A DNA stretch of 64,000 nt from Oceanihabitans sp. IOP_32 (GTDB lineage: Bacteria > Bacteroidota > Bacteroidia > Flavobacteriales > Flavobacteriaceae): NCBI RefSeq assembly GCF_009498295.1, contig NZ_CP040813.1:186001-250000 (forward strand), written 5' to 3'. Positions within the stretch are counted from its first letter, which is position 1. Each line of letters opens with the position of its first letter. The position numbers and the translations under genes are program-made. Positions 59,837-64,000 of the stretch are shown piece after piece. The notes beneath the pieces were generated by a model, which saw only the letters and a program-made list of their open reading frames with translations, was not told where the DNA came from and did no database searches.

Positions 59837-62800
59837 ATGGACTACGACTACGAAAAACTAAAAATATCTAATAAACAAGCCGAAGATATCCTCTTCAAAT
59901 TATATAACATTAATGGAAAGGCAACGGCCTTACCTGGGGAATTGGATTTTAACTTCAGAATTAAAGTAGAAAATTCTGAAGGTTATATTTTAAAAGTTTC
60001 TAGACCTAACGAAAATGAAAACTATCTCGATTTTCAACAAAAACTATTACAGTTTGTTGAAGATAACGGACAAAACCTTTTGGCTCCAAAAGTAATAAAA
60101 GACAGTAACGACCATTCAATATCAACAATCACAGACAATTTTGGAAAAGAACGCCATGTGCGGTTATTAAGTTGGATATCGGGCAGAGTTTGGAGTCAAG
60201 TGAATCCGCAATTAAACGATTTACGCTATAGCTTAGGTGAGCAATGTGGTTTGTTAACACAAGCTTTACAGGGCTTTGATCACCCTGAAGCACACAGAAA
60301 CTTTGAGTGGGACGTGGCGCAATCACTATGGACAACAGCCCATCTGAATTTGTTTAAAGACGAAGAGAAACGCATTATTGAATATTTTCAAAACCTATTT
60401 AAAAAATCTCAAGACTCCTATTCAAAATTAAGAAAAGCGGTAGTTCATAACGATGCTAACGATAATAATGTGATCGTCTCTTCAGATTTAATCAACCCAA
60501 AAGTTCAAGCCGCTATCGATTATGGCGATGCCGTACACACCCAAATTATTAACGATGTTGCCATTGCTTGTGCGTATGCCATAATGCACCATAACGACCC
60601 GTTAGAAGCGGCTTTGCCAATTGTTAAAGGCTATCACGCTACATTTGCTTTGCAAGAAAAAGAGTTGGAACATTTATATAACGCCATTGCGATGCGATTG
60701 GTAATTTCGGTTACAAAATCGGCTATAAATAAAATTGAAGAACCCGATAATAAATACTTATTAATTAGTGAAAAACCGGCCTGGGAACTCTTAAAAAAGT
60801 GGTGGGATATCAGTCCCGATTTTGCCCATTATAGTTTTAGAGCGGCTTGCGGTTTTGAAGCCCACCCGAATAAAGCATTATTCGATGGTTGGGCAGCAGC
60901 CAATAACTATGAGTTTTTAGATATTTTCCCAACGGTTGCTCAGAATAAAATAGTCAACTTAGACTTAAGCGTGTCTAGCAAATGGTTGGGACACCAAGAA
61001 GATTTTAATAATTTAGATGTATTTGAGTTTAAAATTAATCAGCTTCAAAAGGAACATCCTAATAATATTATTGCTGGTGGCTATTTAGAACCTCGACCGT
61101 TATACACGGCTAACGCTTACGATAAAATCGGCAATTATGGTAAAGAAAGTAGAACCATTCATTTAGGTACAGATTTTTGGCTACCAAGCCAAACCCCTGT
61201 ACATGCTTTGTTTGATGGTGAGGTGATTGTTGCTGTAAACGATGCAGGCCTTAAAAAATATGGCGGACTGGTTATTTTAAAACACCAAACAGATAATTTT
61301 GAATTCTTCACACTTTATGGCCACCTATCGGTTGCTAGTGCCACAAAACACAAGGTAGGTGATCGAATTAAAAAAGGTGATAAATTAGCAGAATTAGGAC
61401 CTTCTAATGAAAACGGAAACTGGGCGCCACATCTTCACTTTCAAGTGATGCTCTCGCTTTTAGATTATAAGAATGATTTCCCTGGTGTGGCGTATCATAA
61501 TCAAATTGAAGTTTGGGAAAGCATTTGTCCAGACCCTAATGTATTGTTTAAATCGGAAACGCTTCAAAACAATAATAAAATTTCAAATAAAGATTTAATC
61601 CGTTATCGCAAACAACATTTAGGTAAAAGTTTAAGCCTTCAGTATAAAGTGCCCATTAAAATGGTGCGTGGTGCTGGCCAATACCTCATGGATCAATACG
61701 GCAACAAATATTTAGATACCGTAAATAACGTAGCGCATGTAGGTCATGAAAAATACGAAGTGGTAAAAGCGGGCCAAGAACAAATGGCATTAATTAATAC
61801 CAATTCACGCTACTTACACGACAACATAATTAACCTAGCTAAAGAACTCATTGAAACCTTACCGCCAGAATTAAACGTGTTACATTTTGTGAATTCAGGT
61901 AGCGAAGCTAACGAATTGGCGATTAGAATGGTTAAAGCCAATACTGGTGAACGCGATATTATTGCTAGCGAAATTGGTTACCACGGCAATACCAATATGA
62001 CTATTGACATAAGCTCGTATAAATTTGACGGCAAAGGTGGCAGTGGCGCACCAGAGCACACTCATATTTTCCCCTTACCAGATGCCTTTAGAGGAAAATA
62101 TAGAGGCGAAAATACAGGAACATTATACGCTGAGGAGGTTCAAAAACAAATCGATAGTGTACATAAAAAAGGCCGAGGTGTTGGTGGCTTTATCATAGAG
62201 CCCATTATAAGTTGTGGCGGTCAAGTAGAATTGCCCGAAGGCTTTTTAGCTAAAGCTTACCAACGTATTAGAGCGGTTGGCGGTCTCTGTATTTCAGACG
62301 AAGTACAAACGGGTGTTGGTAGAGTTGGGAAGACTTTTTGGGGGTTTCAACTGCACGATGTCGTACCAGATATTGTTACTATTGGCAAACCCTTAGGTAA
62401 TGGTCACCCTGTTGCTGCCGTGGCCTGCACACAAGAAGTAGCTCATAAATTTGCCAATGGTATGGAGTATTTTAACACCTTTGGTGGCAACCCAGTTTCT
62501 TGCGCTATTGCGACTGAAGTTATACGTACCGTAAAACGCGAAAAGCTTCAAGACAACGCCTTAAAAGTAGGCTCATTTTTAAAAGATGAACTTAAAAAAC
62601 TGGCTCAAAAACATCCAATTATTGGCGATGTGCGTGGCCAAGGTTTATTTCTTGGTGTTGAGTTGGTAGATACCAATATGGAGCCCTTGGCAGATGAAGC
62701 CGATTACGTAGCCCAGAGAATGAAAAATCACGGTATTTTAATGAGTACCGATGGCCCTGATAATAATGTTTTGAAAATTAAACCACCTATTGTTTTCACC

Positions 62801-62875
62801 AAAGAAAACGCAACAGAACTTATATTTTACCTAAGAAAAATTTTTGCAGAAGATTTTATGCATCAAACCTATTAA
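59837..62875 (+). CDS. Kinase - M23 peptidase - class III aminotransferase fusion (hydroxylysine kinase/phospho-lyase type)
   Basis: A 1012-residue cytoplasmic protein (no signal peptide) with three parts. Residues 1-345: aminoglycoside-phosphotransferase-like kinase with HNDANDNN (His204, Asp206, Asn211) and DYGD (228-231), as in hydroxylysine and choline kinases. Residues 420-565: M23 peptidase with all zinc ligands kept, His442 and Asp446 in HLGTD, His496 in LYGH, and HLH (532-534). Residues 590-1010: PLP enzyme with DEVQTGVGRVG and Lys851 in TIGKPLGNGHP, the motifs of AGXT2L-type phospho-lyases (phosphoethanolamine or 5-phosphohydroxylysine). Together kinase and lyase would turn hydroxylysine into 2-aminoadipate semialdehyde, ammonia and phosphate. 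Ethanolamine is the alternative substrate. What the peptidase part does inside the cell is unknown. Confidence 0.9.
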   Translation: MDYDYEKLKISNKQAEDILFKLYNINGKATALPGELDFNFRIKVENSEGYILKVSRPNENENYLDFQQKLLQFVEDNGQNLLAPKVIKDSNDHSISTITDNFGKERHVRLLSWISGRVWSQVNPQLNDLRYSLGEQCGLLTQALQGFDHPEAHRNFEWDVAQSLWTTAHLNLFKDEEKRIIEYFQNLFKKSQDSYSKLRKAVVHNDANDNNVIVSSDLINPKVQAAIDYGDAVHTQIINDVAIACAYAIMHHNDPLEAALPIVKGYHATFALQEKELEHLYNAIAMRLVISVTKSAINKIEEPDNKYLLISEKPAWELLKKWWDISPDFAHYSFRAACGFEAHPNKALFDGWAAANNYEFLDIFPTVAQNKIVNLDLSVSSKWLGHQEDFNNLDVFEFKINQLQKEHPNNIIAGGYLEPRPLYTANAYDKIGNYGKESRTIHLGTDFWLPSQTPVHALFDGEVIVAVNDAGLKKYGGLVILKHQTDNFEFFTLYGHLSVASATKHKVGDRIKKGDKLAELGPSNENGNWAPHLHFQVMLSLLDYKNDFPGVAYHNQIEVWESICPDPNVLFKSETLQNNNKISNKDLIRYRKQHLGKSLSLQYKVPIKMVRGAGQYLMDQYGNKYLDTVNNVAHVGHEKYEVVKAGQEQMALINTNSRYLHDNIINLAKELIETLPPELNVLHFVNSGSEANELAIRMVKANTGERDIIASEIGYHGNTNMTIDISSYKFDGKGGSGAPEHTHIFPLPDAFRGKYRGENTGTLYAEEVQKQIDSVHKKGRGVGGFIIEPIISCGGQVELPEGFLAKAYQRIRAVGGLCISDEVQTGVGRVGKTFWGFQLHDVVPDIVTIGKPLGNGHPVAAVACTQEVAHKFANGMEYFNTFGGNPVSCAIATEVIRTVKREKLQDNALKVGSFLKDELKKLAQKHPIIGDVRGQGLFLGVELVDTNMEPLADEADYVAQRMKNHGILMSTDGPDNNVLKIKPPIVFTKENATELIFYLRKIFAEDFMHQTY

Positions 62876-62892
62876 ATTCTATGATAATGAAC

Positions 62893-64000
62893 ATGAAACG
62901 ATTTGGTATTTTACTTTTTTGCTTGGCACTACTTGGTTGCAAGAGCGATCCGCTTCCAGAAATCCAGGAACAAACCTATCACTTTAACCACGAAATATTC
63001 GAGGAAAACAAATTACCACCAAGAGCGACCTATTTCGGGTTTGAATCACCAGACCTAGCCAACAAAGAAGCCTCTAAACGCTTTTTAGATTTAAATGGCG
63101 AGTGGAAGTTCCATTGGGTAAAAGACCCTAAAAGTAGACCCACCACATTTCATAATGTTAATTTTGATGACTCCGATTGGACCAAAATCGCTGTACCCGC
63201 CAACTGGGAAGTTGTAGGTTTCGGACATCCTATTTATTTAGACGAGCGTTATCCCTTTACCACCACATGGCCAGACGCACCAACCGATTATAACCCCGTT
63301 GGTACCTATAGAAAAGAAATACATGTAGATGCAGACTTTCTGTTAGAAGATGTTATTTTTCATGTAGGTGCGGCGAAATCGGCCATGTACGTGTATATAA
63401 ACGGTGAGTATGTAGGCTTTTCTCAAGGCAGTAAATTACCCGCAGAATTTAACATTACCAAGTACTTAAAAGCGGGGAAAAACCTTTTGGCCTTACAATT
63501 ATTTCGTTGGAGTGATGCCAGTTATTTAGAGAGCCAGGATATGTTACGAGTAAGTGGTATTGAACGCGATGTATATTTATATACGCAACCCAAAGTGGCT
63601 ATTTCAGATTATTACGCTTACACCAATTTAGATGATACGTATACTCATGGGGTTTTCAAAAACACGGTATCGTTAGTGAACAATACAGATGAAGCTGTTA
63701 AACGAAAAGTTTCTGTTGAAGTTCTTGATGGTGAAACCGTAGCATATACAGATGCTAAAGTTATAGATATTCCGGCTAATGGTAGTATTCCATTTACTTC
63801 AGAAACCATAATTAATAATATAAAACATTGGTCGGCAGAGCAACCCAATTTATACACTCTAAAAATTAGTTTAGAAGACGAAACCAATGCCAAAAACAAT
63901 CAATACATCACCAGAAAAACAGGTTTTAAACGTGTAGAGATTAAAAATTCGCAGGTGCTAATTAATGGCAAAGCGATTTACATTCGCGGTGTAAACAGGC
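62893..64000 (+). CDS. Beta-galactosidase lipoprotein, LacZ-type GH2 (cut by right edge)
   Basis: The N-terminal 369 codons of a GH2 enzyme; the end lies outside the window. I choose the ATG at 62893 (MKRFGILLFCLALLGC, lipobox LLGC); ATGs at 62881 and 62887 are also in frame. The jellyroll domain has LDLNGEWKFHWVKDP, VPANWEVVGFGHPIY and [14 protein letters not shown], and the immunoglobulin-like domain follows; the window stops at the barrel start (YIRGVNR). It closely resembles the GH2 at 8324 but is lipid-anchored. It follows the fusion gene by 17 bases, so it is the third gene of that operon and could remove galactose from hydroxylysine once glucose is gone. Confidence 0.88.
   Translation, partial: MKRFGILLFCLALLGCKSDPLPEIQEQTYHFNHEIFEENKLPPRATYFGFESPDLANKEASKRFLDLNGEWKFHWVKDPKSRPTTFHNVNFDDSDWTKIAVPANWEVVGFGHPIYLDERYPFTTTWPDAPTDYNPVGTYRKEIHVDADFLLEDVIFHVGAAKSAMYVYINGEYVGFSQGSKLPAEFNITKYLKAGKNLLALQLFRWSDASYLESQDMLRVSGIERDVYLYTQPKVAISDYYAYTNLDDTYTHGVFKNTVSLVNNTDEAVKRKVSVEVLDGETVAYTDAKVIDIPANGSIPFTSETIINNIKHWSAEQPNLYTLKISLEDETNAKNNQYITRKTGFKRVEIKNSQVLINGKAIYIRGVNR

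Noticed and set aside
60440-60520. Aminoglycoside phosphotransferase motif read as antibiotic resistance
   Set aside because: The kinase is fused to an M23 and a phospho-lyase domain; small hydroxy-amine kinases share this fold, and context points to catabolism.

Overview
The window is AT-rich DNA from a member of the Bacteroidota, most likely a marine Flavobacteriaceae. The signs are two SusC/SusD pairs, flavobacterial -7 boxes (TAnnTTTG), many lipoproteins, split transketolase genes and the dnaB-accA-(DMT)-lptG-tgt backbone. I cannot name the genus from sequence alone.

Layout. Positions 1-8240 are ordinary backbone: dnaB (cut by the window edge), accA, an EamA transporter, an LptF/LptG permease, tgt, two transketolase halves and a small outer-membrane barrel. 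From 8324 to 38636 every gene lies on the minus strand and nearly all act on protein-linked glycans: LacZ-type GH2, a creatininase-family enzyme, an SGNH esterase, a PNGase F homologue, GH92, GH29, GH20, glycosylasparaginase, an MFS sugar transporter, GH18, a CBM9-like protein, GH130, an SSS symporter, a second GH92, a second GH20, GH27, a two-domain sialate O-acetylesterase, GH33 sialidase and an N-acylglucosamine 2-epimerase. A divergent FadR-type GntR regulator (38762-39487), an N-acetylneuraminate lyase (40047-40952) and a SusC/SusD pair (41146-45895) complete this locus. It reads as a nearly complete route for complex, sialylated and fucosylated N-glycans: deacetylate and remove sialic acid, trim Gal, GlcNAc, Fuc and Man, cut the Asn-GlcNAc bond with PNGase or glycosylasparaginase, phosphorolyse Man-GlcNAc with GH130, and turn Neu5Ac into ManNAc and then GlcNAc. 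A palindrome TATGT-N3-ACATA occurs near the sialidase/epimerase promoter and the susC promoter, with a one-mismatch copy at the GH2 promoter, which suggests one GntR regulon.

Positions 46309-49140 hold housekeeping or stress genes (trxB, csbD, mscS). From 49261 to the right edge there is a second catabolic module: a saccharopine-dehydrogenase-type reductase, a second SusC/SusD pair, a TPR-LuxR-type regulator, and a plus-strand operon of a YgjK-like GH63 alpha-glucosidase, a kinase-M23 peptidase-class III aminotransferase fusion resembling hydroxylysine kinase plus phosphohydroxylysine phospho-lyase, and a LacZ-type GH2 lipoprotein (cut by the edge). My inference is that this module takes apart glucosyl-galactosyl-hydroxylysine, the collagen-type glycan: alpha-glucosidase, then beta-galactosidase, then hydroxylysine kinase and phospho-lyase, giving 2-aminoadipate semialdehyde, a substrate of saccharopine reductase. 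Together the two loci would suit an organism feeding on animal glycoproteins.

Other structure: a frameshifted relic of a third GH92 gene (21612-21787), an A7 homopolymer that puts the natural start of the second SusC out of frame, a nine-unit AAT repeat coding poly-Asn in one GH20, a heptanucleotide tandem repeat, a dispersed intergenic repeat, and several strong hairpin terminators. I saw no tRNA, rRNA, CRISPR array, transposase or phage gene.
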